Source: Lycium barbarum (Eukaryota > Streptophyta > Magnoliopsida > Solanales > Solanaceae). Taken from it: a stretch of DNA of 64,000 nucleotides. The notes under the pieces are model-generated. The model was not told the origin of the DNA. It ran no database searches and saw nothing but the letters and a program-made list of their open reading frames with translations. The stretch spans positions 48,940,950 through 49,004,949 of the forward strand of contig NC_083348.1 of the NCBI RefSeq assembly GCF_019175385.1, written 5' to 3'. Of this stretch, positions 22,152-35,339 are shown in pieces (the first letter of the stretch is position 1; every line of letters starts with the position of its first letter). Both the position numbers and the translations under genes were made by a program.

Positions 22152-22765
22152 CATACTCATGCTGCATTAAAAGGTCATATGCACATACATGTTTATCAGA
22201 GTGGGTTATAGGTACGGATTGAGTCTATTACTCTTCTATCCTCCGAGCCGAGATATATTGTTTCAATTCTACCTTACATACTCGGTTCATTGTTCGTACT
22301 GACCCCCTTTCCTCGGGGGCTGCATTTCATGCCCGCAGGTACAGGTGCTCAGATTGGCGATCCTACGGCTTAGGACTTCGGCTCAGCTGCTTGGAGAGCT
22401 CCATTATTCCGGAGCTTGGGTCATTTTGGTACAAATCCTTTTGACATAGGCCTTGTCATACTCTTAGAGTTTTGTAGACATATATGGTTTGTATATATAT
22501 AGTCTGGTCAGCTATACAGATGTATTTCGTTTTGGATATTCACGTGTATAGTGGCAGCCTTGTCGGCTTGCATAGTTTGGTTATGTTTGGTTAACTGTGA
22601 CTCCTCAGGAGACAGGTTCATTCTGATATATGGCATTATGAGTCTACAACATGCTTTTATAGATTTTCACATTATCCTTAGTATCAGTCTGATTATATCT
22701 AACAAGTTCGTATACGAGTGTCCAACTCGGGCACTACTCATGGCCCATTGGTTTGGGTCGTGACA

Positions 22766-23753
22766 TTCACATCCACCCTTTGTACAATTTTATACAACAC
22801 TTCCTTGTCATCATTAATACCCTTCATAGCTAGATTATATCCATAGCATACTAAGAATCATAACTCAAGTTAGTTTACTAGTCAAAAACATCATCAAATC
22901 TACATTTAGGCCTCATCTTCTACTTTCTCCTTTCACCCAAGTTATTCAACAACTAAGCATTCTTAATAACATGTATTAAGTATGAAAACTAACCTTTTAT
23001 CTCATAAGAATGAGCTTTGGAGCAAGTTATCAACATGTATGAAAACCCTATCTTCAATACCCAAGAAATTCTTGAAGTCTACTAACCCTAGTGAGTCTTT
23101 CAGCACATGGATATCTTGATTCTTGCCTCTTGATGTTTAATTTCTCTTGAGTTTGAGTGGAATATGCTTGGGAGAAGTTTATAGAGCTTTTAAGAGTTGT
23201 GGAGAACGTGGGAAATTAAAAATGTGAACTTGGGTCATATATATATATAAAGGGAAAAATCTGGAAAAAGTGACTCGACTCGGTTATACGGTCCGTATAA
23301 GTTTATACGGTTCGTATAAGTGACCGTATAATCCCACCAGGGATTGACCTTCTCTAGAAAGGTTGTACGGACCCCTATATGGACCGTATAAGTTGTCGTA
23401 TAACTAAACTTTTCCAAAGTTGTTCTCGTTGATTCGTTCTATCTCAAATCCTTATGGAACCCTATTAACACTTATATAACACTTCATTAACCATCTTAGA
23501 GGCCCTATGGCAGCTGCTCAAGACATTACTAAATACGCATCAGCTCAACTATTGCGAAAACCTTTCCAAACATGACTTACATCTCACTTCCTCCAATGAA
23601 CTTAGTTTCACATATTCATATGACTTCAAAATCCTATGGTACACTCTTTAAGATATCTATTACTTTCCTTAACCTCGTAAGGACTTCTTATTCACCTTAA
23701 GCTCGCATTAGTCTACTTGCACGGCAACTATCCGAAATCTCCAAGATGTAACA
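22766..23753 (-). mobile_element. LTR D (3' LTR of element D), part right of LTR C
   Basis: Matches 28282-29246 closely from its first base (TTCACATCC...), which places the insertion of LTR C exactly inside LTR D. On the minus strand the LTR starts TGTTACATCTTGG at 23753, beside a polypurine tract (minus GGGGGGAAGAA, 23754-23764). The other part of this LTR would lie left of the nest. Confidence 0.88.
23277..23406. repeat. TACGGNCCGTA palindrome cluster in LTR D (3' copy)
   Basis: Copies such as TATACGGTCCGTATAA, TATACGGTTCGTATAA and ATATGGACCGTATAAG within 130 bp; the 5' LTR copy has them at 28815-28975. Confidence 0.7.
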
Positions 23754-23865
23754 TTCTTCCCCCCTAAGAAAAATTCGCCCTCGAATGTTAGACTTTTGGG
23801 GATCCTGCAAAAATTTTTCCAGAGTTTCCCCTGTAATATGGAACTACCATCCTGTCATAGTAACC

Positions 23866-26800
23866 CTAAATATATCGCCTCACAGGGCTACAACAACAAC
23901 AATAATAACCATGGCCACACACAACCAAGAAAGTATCAAGAAAGCAATATATACCTGGGGACGATGGCGCCTCTGCCTGAGTATCCTCTGGGGGTGGAGA
24001 TAAGTTTGGGTACCTAAACTTCATGTCTTCTTCTGCTTCCCAGGTCATTTCCTCTCTATTATTATTTCTCCATAAGACTTTAACTGAAGCTACATCTTTG
24101 GTTCTGAGTCTCCGTACTTGCCTATCTAGAATGGCAATGGGAACTTCTTCATAAGACAATTGTTTAGTGACTTAGACATCATCTACTGGTACAATTTTGG
24201 AAGGGTCTCCAATGCACTTACGAAGCATCGATACATGAAAACCCGGATGGACTGACTCCAAATTCGGAGGTAGATCTAACTTGTAAGCCACTTGGCCTAC
24301 CATGCGTACAATCTCATAAGGGCCAATGTACCAGGGACTAAGCTTGCCCTTTTTGCCAAATCTCATGATGCCCTTTATTGGCGACACCTTCAAGAATACC
24401 CAATCTTTCACTTGGAACTCTAAATCTCGTCGACGATTATCTGCATAGGATTTCTGGCGACTCTGAGTTGTTAATAGTCGATCCTGTACAAGCTTGATAT
24501 CTTTCTTTATTCCATTCCACCAATATTTATATTTATGATCATGATACATTTTTGTTGCTTCAGGGTGAACAAAATAATGGGAACAATGGGCTTCTCTCAA
24601 AATCTACTAACGTAATCCTGCAACATCAGGAACACACAACCTGCCCCGGTATCAGAGAACTCCATCTCCGGAAATCTCTAAGAATGCCTTCTTCTTCTGA
24701 GGATGTGTATTCCTTTGATGAACTAGCATAGTATCCTTGTATTAACGCTCTTTCACTTCAACTACTAATGATGAGACAACTGAATTCTGAATAGTAGCTC
24801 CTATATTTCCCGAGTCCATTATCCGAACTCCTAGGCTAGCTAACTGCTGAAGTTCATGAGCTAACTCTCTTTTCTCTAGCTGAACATCACATAAAATTCC
24901 CATAGATCTATGGCTAAGAGCATCAGCCACAATGTTCGCCTTCCCGGGATGATACAGGATGTTAACAACATAATCTTTCAACAATTCCAACCATCGCCGT
25001 TGTCATAAATTCAATTCCTGCTGCTTGAAAATATACTTAAGGCTCTTGTGATCTATATAAATATTAACATAGACACCATACAAGTAATGCCTCCACATCT
25101 TTAATGCATAGATCACAACATCTAACTCCAGATCATGGGTTGGATAATTTTTCTCATGTTTCCGCAACTGCCTGGAAGCATACGCAATCACCTTACCATG
25201 TTGCATCAACACACACCCTAATCCAACGCCTGAAGCATCACAATAAACAACATAGCCTTCTGATACCTCTGGAAGTGTTAGGATAGGGGCAGAAGTTAAT
25301 CTATTCTTTAACTCTTGAAAGCTACGTCGTCCATTGAAATTTAGCTAATTTCTGGGTTAACTTCGTGAGTGGTGTAGAGATAGAAAAAAAGCCTTCTACA
25401 AAACCTCCTGTAATAACCTGCTAAACCGAGAAAACTATGAACCTCCATAGGTGTTGTAGGCCTTCGCCAAGTCTTCACGGCCTCAATCTTTTGGGTATCT
25501 ACTCAAATACCATCAGCTGAATAATATGCCCCAAAAAGGTCAACGAATTCAACCAAAATTCACACTTTGAAAATTTTGCAAATAACTCTCGAGTTTGAAG
25601 AAATCTAAGAATAGTACGTAAATGATCGGCATGTTCTGCCTTAGACCAGAATATACCAGGATATCGTCAGTGAACACAATCACAAATAAATCTAAGAAAG
25701 GCCAAAACACATTGTTCATCAAATCCATGAAAACCACTGGTGCATTAGTTAGCCCAAATGACATTACCCGGAACTCGAAATGACCATATCTTGTCCGAAA
25801 AGCCGTCTTAGGAATATCTTCCTCCCTAACTCTCACCTGGTGATACTCGGATCTCAAGTCTATCTTTAAAAACCATTTGGCACCTTGTAATTGATCAAAT
25901 AAGTCATCAATCCTTGGAAACGTATATTTGTTCTTGATTGTCACCTTATTAAGTTGTCTGTAATCAATGCATATTCGCAGGGACCATCCTTCTTTCTTAC
26001 GAACAGCACGGGTACTCCCCACAGGGATGAACTAGGCCTAATAAAGCCTTTTTCAAGCAAGTCCTTCAATTTCTCCTTCAACTCGTTCAATTATGTGGGA
26101 TCCATTCTATAAGGAGGAATAGATATGGGTTTAGTATCCAGTATCACATCAATAGCAAAATCAATCTCCCGCTTTGGGGGAAGGCCTGGATGCTCATCCG
26201 GGAATACATCTGGAAACTCATTCACTACGGGGACAAACTAAAGATTCGGTGATTCGGCTTCTATATCTTGAACTCGGACTAAATGATAAATACATTCTTT
26301 AGCAATAATTTTCCTTTCCTTGAGGTAGGAAATAAACCTACCTCTCAGAGAAGCTGTATTTCTTTTCCATTCCAAAATTAGTTCTCCCGAAAATTGGAAG
26401 CGAACCATTTTCATTATACAATCAACATTGGCATAGCAGGAAGCCAACCAATCCATGCCAATAATAACACCAAAGTCCACCATTTTTAACTCATGCAAAT
26501 TAGCAATAGTACGATGATCACAAATCACAACTACATAATTTCTATATACTCTACTAGCTATTACCGGTTCACCAATGAGTGTCGATACCTTGAAAGGTTT
26601 AATTGACTCCGGTTTGACCCCAAATCGACCCGCAATATATGGAGTAACATATGACAATGTGGAGCCCGAATCTATCAATGCATATACATTAAGAGAAAAT
26701 ACCGATAATATACCTGTAACAACATCAGGGAAGGACTCAAGATCCTATCGTCCAGCCAAAGCATAAATACAGTGTTGAGGAGCACCGGAACTGGGAGCTC

Positions 26801-26935
26801 CTCCTCTACCTCTACCTCAGTTGACCAGTGCTTGTGAACCTTGCCCCAGAGGGCGTATAGATGATGAAGACCCGGCTGCCGACCCTGAAGGCTAGACCCT
26901 ACCCCTACCACCATCATCATACTTCTATAATCATA
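23866..26935 (-). pseudogene. Decayed Gag-Pol polyprotein of element D
   Basis: Minus-strand pieces in pol order, in several frames with stops. The protease piece 26238-26678 has active site DSGS instead of DPGS. RT is at 25549-26022, with the catalytic box as FTDD. RNase H is at 24742-25212. Next comes 24172-24600, which joins the start of the integrase zinc region (YWWNGIKKDIK) directly to the integrase C-terminus (LVQDRLLTTQSRQ), so about 200 residues including the catalytic core are missing. The chromodomain-like end is 23866-24159. The gag zinc region and N-terminus, PBS and LTR end are lost near 26940. Closest relatives in the window are J and K. Not functional. Confidence 0.9.
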
Positions 26936-27698
26936 ACTAGGTGAGCCACATGGCCTATTAACGAACTTTATGCCTCAATATTACCATTACCGCTGAATTA
27001 GGGAACTTTTATATCAACATCAACAAACATGCCCATACACATATATACAAGCCGACTAGACTGACAAAATGATATACAAAATATAAGCCGACTCGGCTAA
27101 GAGACATCTAACTGTACACAACTGTCTACGAGCCTCTAATAAGAGTATGAAACATCATGATATAGACGGGACAGGGCCCCGCCATGCCCATATGTATATA
27201 CACAAAAGAATAGTACCAACAACTACAACTCCGAATCAAATAGAGCTCCTCTATGCAGTCTCTGAGCAAGCAGTCTATGGATCAAGTCAATCTCTCTGTC
27301 TACCTGCGGGCATGACGCAGGGTCCACAAACAAAATGACGTCAGTACAAATAATATACTGAGTATGTAAGGCATAATCAATAACATAATAAAAGCATGAA
27401 CGATAACATAAGAAAGAAGATTCATGGGATGAGAGAGCCATTTATACCTCTAGCAACGTTCATCATATTCACTTACCCGCTTTCTAATGGGAACCTTCCA
27501 TTACATACACTTATACATATAGTAGTATCATACCTGACCATAGAGGTTCGGTGTCTTACATACCCGACCATGACAAGGTTCGGTGTTATACATACCTAGC
27601 CCTACCAAGGCTTAGTGTTATCCATACCCAACTGCAGTGGTGTGCGCGCGATAGATATCATACCCGGCCATATAAGCTCGGTGTTCTTAATAGTCATA

Positions 27699-27702
<4 letters not shown>

Positions 27703-27760
<58 letters not shown>
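27703..27760. repeat. (AT)n microsatellite in LTR D
   Basis: About 29 AT units. Confidence 0.95.
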
Positions 27761-27762
<2 letters not shown>

Positions 27763-28750
27763 TACAAACATAGGAATACATACGTATCCTCAACATCATC
27801 ATCATCATCATTAATTTCATTATATCCTTCCTTAGAGAATCAACTATCATAGGATGAGACCAATGGTATCCTGAGAATATCAAGAATCATGAGCTTTAGT
27901 GATTCTAGAAATGAAGTCATCTTGGAAGACATTTTGGAATTCACGTGAAGGTACACAATAATGGGATCATGCCTTAAGAAAGAAGGGTTAGCCTTACATA
28001 CCTCTTTGTCTTCTTAACTATCTAACGTTCACCGCCAAGGCTTGAGAAATCTACATTTAAAAGGATTCATACCATGGTTAAGTCTTAAAGACACTCTTGA
28101 ATTCAAACTAGAACAACTCATGAGCTAACAAAAATTGGGCAGCATTTCCCTATTTCATCGACTTCCACCCTGTTGCAAAACAACTCCCAACAACCATAAT
28201 AACATCCACAATATCATACTCAAGTAGTTATATTCAATTAAGTCTCACAATTCATTCTCATATTCAACTTGCATCAACAACTTCACATCCACCCTTTGTA
28301 CAATTTTATACAACACTTCCTTGTCATCATTAATACCCTTCATGGCAAGATTATATCCATAGCATACTAAGAATCATAACTCAAGTTAGTTTACTACTCA
28401 AAAATATCATGAAATCTACATTTAGGCCTCATCTTCTACTTTCTCCTTTCACCCACGATATTCTACAACTAAGCATTATTAATAACATGTAATAAGTATG
28501 AAAACTAACCTTTTATCTCATAAGAATGAGCTTTGGATAAAGTTATCAACTTGTATGAAAACCTTTGCTTCAATACCCAAGAAATTCTTGAAGTCTAATA
28601 GCCCTAGCAAGTCTTCCAACTCATGGATATCTTGATTCTTGCCTCTTGATCTTTGATTTCTCTTGAGTTTGAGTGGAATATGCTTGGGAGAAGGTTCTAG
28701 AGATTTAAAGAGTTGTGGAGAATGTGGGAAATGAAAAATGTGAACTTGGG

Positions 28751-28752
<2 letters not shown>

Positions 28753-28787
<35 letters not shown>
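28753..28787. repeat. (AT)n microsatellite in LTR D
   Basis: About 17 AT units. The sister LTR has only a short (AT) run at 23239-23248, so it expanded after insertion. Confidence 0.92.
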
Positions 28788-28790
<3 letters not shown>

Positions 28791-28814
28791 AAAATGTGGA
28801 AAACGTGATCCGAC

Positions 28815-28975
28815 TCGGTTATACGGACACTTATATGGTCTGTATAACTTTATACGGTCAGTATAAGTGACCGTATAATCCCACCAGGGATTGGCCTTCT
28901 CTGCAAAGGTTGTACGGACCCCTATACGGACCGTATAAAGTTATACGGACTGTATAAGTGGTCGTATAACTCAAC
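28815..28975. repeat. TACGGNCCGTA palindrome cluster in LTR D (5' copy)
   Basis: Same motif as 23277-23406, with extra copies (e.g. near 28837, 28852, 28933, 28948). Confidence 0.7.
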
Positions 28976-29246
28976 TTTTCCGAAGTTGTTCTCGTTAATT
29001 CGTTCGATCTCAAATCCTTATGGAACCGTATTAATCCTTATATAACACTACATTAACCATTTAAGAGGCCCTATGGCAGCTCCTCAAGACATTGCTAAAT
29101 ACGCATCAACTCAACTATTGCGAAAACCTTTCCAAACATGACTTACATCTCACTTTCTCCAACAAACTTAGTTTCACATATTCATATGACTTCAAAATCT
29201 CGTGGTACACACATTAAGCTATCTAATACTTTCCTTAACCTCGTAA

Positions 29247-29653
29247 TAATTTACTTTTAAATCAGTGATCATTAAGTATTTGTTATTAATAAAACTATCT
29301 GAACATTAGGTTGATTGGTAAGAGTTCGCCTACTAGTTAGTAATATAGTAGGTGCCCGCACGTTCCGCAATTTGGGTTGTGACAGCTTATCTTAAAGACC
29401 TCCATTATCTTCATCTCTTACTCACTATTGTACTAATCTAGACTAGGTTTTCGGAAGGTTGTTATATTTTAAGCCATTTTTGTAATTAATTTCATATATC
29501 TATAAGAAGAGTTATTTCTTCTTGATTATGTTAATGACTTAATATTAAATGGATCCTGATTTATGATTGGAAATAAGCCTCGATTTTGTTAAGGGCTCGC
29601 CTACCGAGGTAAGAATGGTAGGTGCTCACGCTATCCTAATAAGGGTCGTGACA
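29247..29653 (+). mobile_element. Two successive LTR 3'-end fragments
   Basis: 29247-29384 ends TTGGGTTGTGACA and 29385-29653 ends AAGGGTCGTGACA. Each has the GTTCGCCTAC or GCTCGCCTAC...TAGGTGC(C/T)C text before the terminus. They look like truncated ends of two related LTRs. No coding sequence. Confidence 0.55.
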
Positions 29654-32600
29654 AGAGTGCTCAGTACCAGACTCCTAGGGCTCATATTTCATCTGCTAGA
29701 GGAGGAGGATCTTATACTAGGGACTGTGCTCAGACTGAGTGTGGTGGACACAAATCTGATAGAGGTGGTACCCGTCCTATCAGAGGCGGATCTCATTTAG
29801 GGAGAGGTACACATCAGCCCGGTAGGGGCGGGGCTCAGTCAGGCCAGGGTGATCGTAGAGGTTCGTAGGCTAGTGGCGAACGGGTTCATTGCTATGACTT
29901 TCCGAGGAGATTAGAGGTTGAGGGTTTCAATGTAGTCATTACAGGTAATATCTCAATCTGTCACCAGTCAGCTACTGTATTGTTCAACCTGGGTTTTACA
30001 TTCTCTTATGTGTCCATATACTTCTCTATGGTCTTGATATGGTTTGTGATTTGCTTGATGATCCTATTAATTAGACCGAGTGTCTCCCCTTGGAGCGCTT
30101 CTATGCTATTTGTGAAGAAAAAAGATGGGACTATGCAGATGTGCATTGATTACCACTTGTTGAACAAAGTCACCATTCAAACCAAGTACCCCATTCCTCG
30201 TATTAATGATCTATTTGACTTGCTTCAGTGGGCTTCTGTGTTTTCCAAGATTGACTTGAGGTCAGGTTATCACTAGTTGAAGATTCGAGCCGAAGATATT
30301 CCTAAGACAACCTTCAGGACTCAGTATGGGCATTATGAGTTTCTTGTTATGTCATTTGGGCTTACCAATTCCCCAATTGCTTTCACGGACTTGATGAGTG
30401 GCATTTTAAATCCATACTTGGATTCCTTTGTGATTTCGTTCATCGATGATATATTGGTCTACTCGAGGAGTAGGGAGGACCATGAGAAACACCTGAGGAT
30501 TGTTCTTGGTTTGTTCAGAGATAGGGAGTTGTATGCCAAGTTCTCCAAGTGTGATTTTGGCTTGAGTCTGTATCCTTCTTAGGTCATGTGGTATCAAAGG
30601 ATGGGATTATGGTTAATCCTAAGAAAGTTGAGGCTGTGAGAGATTGGGCTAGGCCCACTTCAGTGACAGAGATTCATAGCGTTATGGGTTTGGCTAGTTA
30701 CTACCATCGATTCATGAAAGGGTTTACTTCCATTTCTTTGCATTTAACCCGATTGACTCAGAAAGAAGTTTCTTTTGAGTGGACCGATGAGTCTGAAGAG
30801 AGTTTTCAAAAGCTCAAGACTTTATTGACTACAACTCCGATTCTAGTATTGCCCATGAAGGGCAATGATTTTATGGTATATTGTGATGTTTCTCGTTCTG
30901 GGCTGGGTGCCATGTTGATGTAGGAAAATAAGGTTATTTCTTATGCTTCTAGACAACTGAAGATTCATGAGAAGAGCTACCCTTACCTATGATTTGGAAT
31001 TGGCTGCAGTGGTATTTGTTTTGAAGATTTGGAGACATTATCTCTATGGTGTCCATTGTGAGGTATTCACCGACCATCACAGCCTTCAGTATGTGTTTAG
31101 TCGAAGGGATCTCAATTCTGGGCAGCAGAGATGGATGGAGTTTCTTAAAGATTATGACATTACCATCTTATATCATACAGGCAAGGCAAACGTGGTAGCA
31201 GGATGCCTTGAGTAGGAAGTCAATGAGTATGGGAAGTTTGGCTCGATTGATCGCTTCGGAGCGTCCCTTAGCCATGGAGGTTCAGACTTTGGCTAACAGT
31301 TTTTTGAGGCTTGACATTTCAGATTCGAGTAGAGTGTTGGCTTGTGTCGAGGTGAGATCTTCGCTTTTGTATCAGATTAAGATAAAGTAGTTTGAGGATG
31401 CAGGGTTGTCCAAGATTCATGATAAGGTCTTGAGTGGTGAGGCCAAGGAGGCCATGATTGATATTGAGGGAGTCTTGAAGATCAAGGGACGTGTTTTCGT
31501 TCCTCGCGTTGATGATTTGATTAGGACGATTTTGGAGGAGTCCCACAATTCTAGAAACTCTATTCATCTTAGTACTACCAAGATGTTCCGTGATTTGAGA
31601 CAGCACTACTGGTGGGGTCGGATAAAGAGACATATTGTAAATTTTGTTGCAAAGTCTGGGAATTGTCAGCAAGTCAAGTATGAGCACCAGCGCCCTGGTG
31701 GTGTGCTTTAGAGGATGCCCATTCCTGAGTGGAAGTAGGAGCAGACTATCATGGATTTCGTTATGGGTCTTCCGAAGACAAAGTTTGATTTAGTTTGGGT
31801 TATAGTTGATCGATTGACTAAGTCTGCTTATTTCATCCCCGTTCAAGTTACCTACACTGCTCAGAAGTTGGCCCTGATCTAAATTCGTGAGATTGTTCAT
31901 TTGCATGGGGTCCCTATTTCCATCAGCTCTGATAGAGGACCTCAGTTTACGTCCCATTTCTGGAGGACTTATACAAGCCGATACTCGATTGGATCGCAGT
32001 ACAACTTTTCACCCTCAGACAGATAGTCAATCTGAGTGAATGACTCAAGTTCTTGAGGATATGCTCCGAGCGTATGTGATCGACTTTGGTGGTCATCGGG
32101 ACCACTTCTTACCTTTGGCAGAGTTCACGTACAACAATAGTTATAATTCGAGCATCGATATGGCTCCATTTGAGGCTCTTTATGGGAGGAGACACTGATT
32201 TCCTATTGGATGGTTTGATGCCTTTGAGGTGGGGCCGTGGGGTACCGATCTTCTTTGTGAGTCGTTGGATAAGGTTAAGGTGATTCAAGATAAGCTTTCA
32301 GCAGCTCAGAGTAGACAGAAGGAGATGTAGACCGGAAGGTCCGAGATCTTGAGTTCATTATTAGGGAGCAATTTCTGTTAAAGGTCTCACCCATGAAAGG
32401 TGTGATGAGGTTTAGGAAGAAGGGAAAGCTCAGTCCTAGGTTCATCGGTCCATTTTAGATTCTTGACCATGTGGGGAGGTGGCCTATGAGTTGGATTTAC
32501 CTCCAGGTTTGTCGGGTGTTCACCCAGTGTTTCATGTGTCTATGCTGAAGAAATATCATTCGGATGGTTCTTACATCATTCGTTTGGATTCGGTCTTGCT

Positions 32601-32781
32601 TGATGAGAATTTGTCTTATGAGGAGGAGCCAATTCCCAATTTAGATAGAGAGGTTCGAAAGTTGAGGTCCAAGGAAATAGCTTCAGTGAAGGTCCAGGGG
32701 AAGCATTGCCCAGTTGAGGAAGTTACTTGGGAGACCGAGTCTGATATGTGCAGTAGATATCCTAGCTTTTCACTCAGTTAG
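29654..32781 (+). pseudogene. Decayed Gag-Pol of element E
   Basis: Plus strand, in order: Gly/Arg-rich gag end (29654-29870); start of protease with the catalytic site degraded to FNLGFT (Asp and Ser lost); a deletion jumping to RT near 30075; RT 30075-30582 with [12 protein letters not shown]/RNase H connection 30588-30923; RNase H 30967-31215; integrase zinc region 31406-31711; integrase core about 31740-32160, full of stops; chromodomain-like end 32479-32781. Many nonsense codons and frameshifts. It belongs to a second group, different from D, J and K (shorter integrase linker, LTR start TGTAATGACCC). Not functional. Confidence 0.9.
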
Positions 32782-33312
32782 GTACCTTCCCTCTTGTTTC
32801 CTTCCTTGTTTGTTCGAGGACAAATGGTTTTTTAATTGGTGATGTAATGACCCGTTAGGTCTTTATGTGCGTTTTGATCATTTTACCCCTGTTGATCCAT
32901 TCTCGAGACTTTAAGCGAGTCTAGTGAAAACTGAAGGATTTAGAATCCTTAAGCGAAAGTATTTGACCAATAGTTGACTCTTGGGTAAACAAAACCTTTT
33001 TTAGAATTCCGTCGACTCTATGAGATCCAGAAGGTTGATTATGACTTGGTGGGGCAGATGGTTCGGTTCGCGAGGCGTTTGGTTGCATTTTGGGTACTTG
33101 GTTGGAAACTTGTTTTATTCCGTTTGGGGGTTGAGTTGGCAAATTAGGCGTCCGTTGTAAATTCTAAGGTCACAGGTGAATTCGTAGTGCGTTTTTATGT
33201 GCATGTGCATATCTAGTTTGTGTATGTGGGGCCTCGGATTAATGTCGGCATTTCGGGAATGACTTGTGAAAACTAAATTTTTTCAGGTTCTGGTAAGACC
33301 ACAATAATTTGT

Positions 33313-33475
33313 GATGCCATAGCGGGACCACCATAGCGTGCTTTGTGACGCCATAACGCGACCACCATGTCGGGGTCTCGACCGCTATGGCAAGAAGCTA
33401 CCATTTAATGATTATCAACCATGGCGGATGGTCTGGATGCCACGATGATCCTTGTGACCACCGTGGCGGAATGAC
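33313..33475. repeat. Degenerate palindromic repeat cluster in LTR E
   Basis: Units of the type GACCACCATAGCG, GACCGCTATGGC, ACCATGGCGG and ACCACCGTGGCGG alternate in both orientations over 160 bp. Confidence 0.6.
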
Positions 33476-34890
33476 GGGAACAGAATCCCATTTACGCTCC
33501 TACGTTGAAATTCATTAGTTAAAACACTCCTAAAAGCTATCCTAAAATCTTAGAGAGGCGATTGTTGAAGAACTTGGGGAATCATCCTTGAAGATAAGTT
33601 CTAAACCATTATCTTGTTCATTCGTTTTTCCCTTTTAAGTTTCAATGATAGTTCAAGTTCTTAAAATGGTGGGTTGAAGACATAGAATTCTGAATCATGA
33701 AACCTTAGCTTGAATTGGTTTTTATTGTTTAACTCACTTTTTATATCATCTAGAAGTGTAGGTTAAAACCATCTAGGATGGGATTGTTCTAATAAATTCA
33801 AGAATCTATTTTGAGACTTAGGGTTTCACCCAAATTTGGGGATTTGACTAAATTATGGAATTATAGGGTCTAAATTGATTAGAAACCCATGAATTTGAGG
33901 ATTATGATTGTTGGGACTAAGGGTAGGGTAATTTCACCCTTAATTTTCTGTTTTACCCGTTTGATTCGTTAGGGGTATTTTGGGTACTTTTTCCCAAATC
34001 GATTCTTGTTCCAATTAGTTGGTGTGTTTCTTACTTAGCATTATTATTGCTAGACTTTGAGCATTTCGAGGCTTTATGTAAAGGGAAGGCTCTCTTGGAG
34101 TAGCTCGTGTTTTCAGTTCTGCTTTTGAGGTAGGTTACCACTTACTTGAGTTAGACTTTGATTAGTAGATTGTATATATAGTAGCATTGACGGGAGAAAG
34201 CAAGATTAGGCTTTTGGGCATGAAATCTAGTTGGATATTAGCTAGGTTGCTATGACTTCTGATTTTGTGGGTTTCTAGCCATTACTTTATGTATTGAACC
34301 ATAAGGTGTATTTTCTGTGTTATTGGAAGGAAGGGGTTGATATATATATATACACATACACTCTTTCGTGTTGATGGAGATAGCTAGTATGATTCATGCT
34401 ATTGTTGAGTTGATTTATTTGAGACCTATTATGGCTAATGGCATTGGGACTTGCACGTACTTGGCATTGACATTATTGATTGATCATGCTTACATTGTTG
34501 TGGTGCTTTATATTGTGTTCTAGACTTGAACCATATCCTGAGATCCATTGTGGTATACAAATATATATATATATATATAAGGCACATTTGACAGGGGGCG
34601 AGGATGTGGCCTAGTCGTGGCTCGTGATCCGAGGTCAGTTTCAGAGCGAGTGGTACATGGACACCATGGGTCCCCCGCGGGTCATGACTATCGGGAGAAC
34701 AAGGTCTTTAGCATGTGTGTACGGTTGAGATACTTGTCATTGATTGCATTGCATTGGACATCATCTTATTCTAGTGATTCATTGTTGATCGGTATAGTTG
34801 ATATTATTGTGTTGTTGTGCCTATCTGTTTGTCTTGCTGTTTTTATGAATGTATGCATGATACTAATCTTAGTTGGGCTATGATATCTAC

Positions 34891-34911
34891 CAGTACATAG
34901 TATTTGTACTG
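34891..34911 (+). other. CAGTAC/GTACTG hairpin in LTR E
   Basis: Perfect 6-bp arms with a 9-base loop, at the place where the hairpin module begins in the other LTRs. The C-rich and CTGCG stems are absent here. Confidence 0.5.
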
Positions 34912-35339
34912 ATACTACCTTGTTGCACCGTTTTGAGTGCATATTTTGTGCCAGGGACGTCCTCTAGACCTCAAATCTAGCCTGAGGCTACTTTCTGACC
35001 AGATCCGAGGGTGAGCTCCTATCCATGCCATGCCTCCTGAAGAGCTCTCCTTGTTGTTGTCTATTTCATTTCTAGACATTTCTATTATGTTCAGACATTT
35101 ATGTACTTCCTAGACAATTTTATGATTAGAGTCCTTGTACGATGACTTTCGAATTTTGGGGTTGTAATAAGTAGTATTCCGCACTTTCTATTATCTATGG
35201 CATGACTTAGACTTATATTTATTGGTTATGTTGTTATTTGAGTTGTAATTGCTTAAATGGTTGATTAATTGATTAAGGGGATGGTTCGCCCACCAAGGGG
35301 GTTATTGGGGATGCCATCACAATGGGTTGGGTCGTGACA

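Larger units (their letters stand above)
20648..22765 (+). mobile_element. LTR C, 3' portion, split by element B
   Basis: Starts inside an LTR (its 5' part lies left of element B, outside the window) and ends GGGTCGTGACA at 22765. It holds three TGCTACAGT repeats (20658-20690), a GCTGCTCGAATTTTGGC box near 21146, AGGTATGTTAAGG near 21299, the CACCTGATCAGCTGGT box near 21982 that is also in LTR F, a GATGCCCGAAGGGGCTGC minisatellite (22011-22068), (AT)n and a hairpin module at 22284-22340. No genes; the remaining sequence is ordinary LTR sequence. Confidence 0.85.
26941..29246 (-). mobile_element. LTR D (5' LTR of element D), both ends truncated
   Basis: Minus-oriented LTR with hairpin module (27303-27363), (AT)n (27703-27760), GCAGCATTTCCC box near 28140, and 28282-29246 homologous to 22766-23680. 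The inner end is deleted into gag, with no GTGACA end or PBS, and about 70 bp of the outer end (the TGTTACATC start) are missing. No genes. Confidence 0.8.
32843..35339 (+). mobile_element. LTR E (3' LTR of element E), 2497 bp
   Basis: Starts TGTAATGACCC shortly after a degenerate polypurine tract and GTTCGAGGACAAATGG motif (32811-32826). Ends GGGTCGTGACA at 35339; the next bases, ATATC, are the expected duplication. It contains the palindromic CCATAGCG/CCGTGGCGG cluster (33313-33475) and CAGTAC/GTACTG hairpin (34891-34911). No genes. Confidence 0.9.

Noticed and set aside
21904..22222. Frames with long Ile-Tyr runs (also 27551-27883, 36380-36646, 42234-42529)
   Set aside because: Translations of AT microsatellites.
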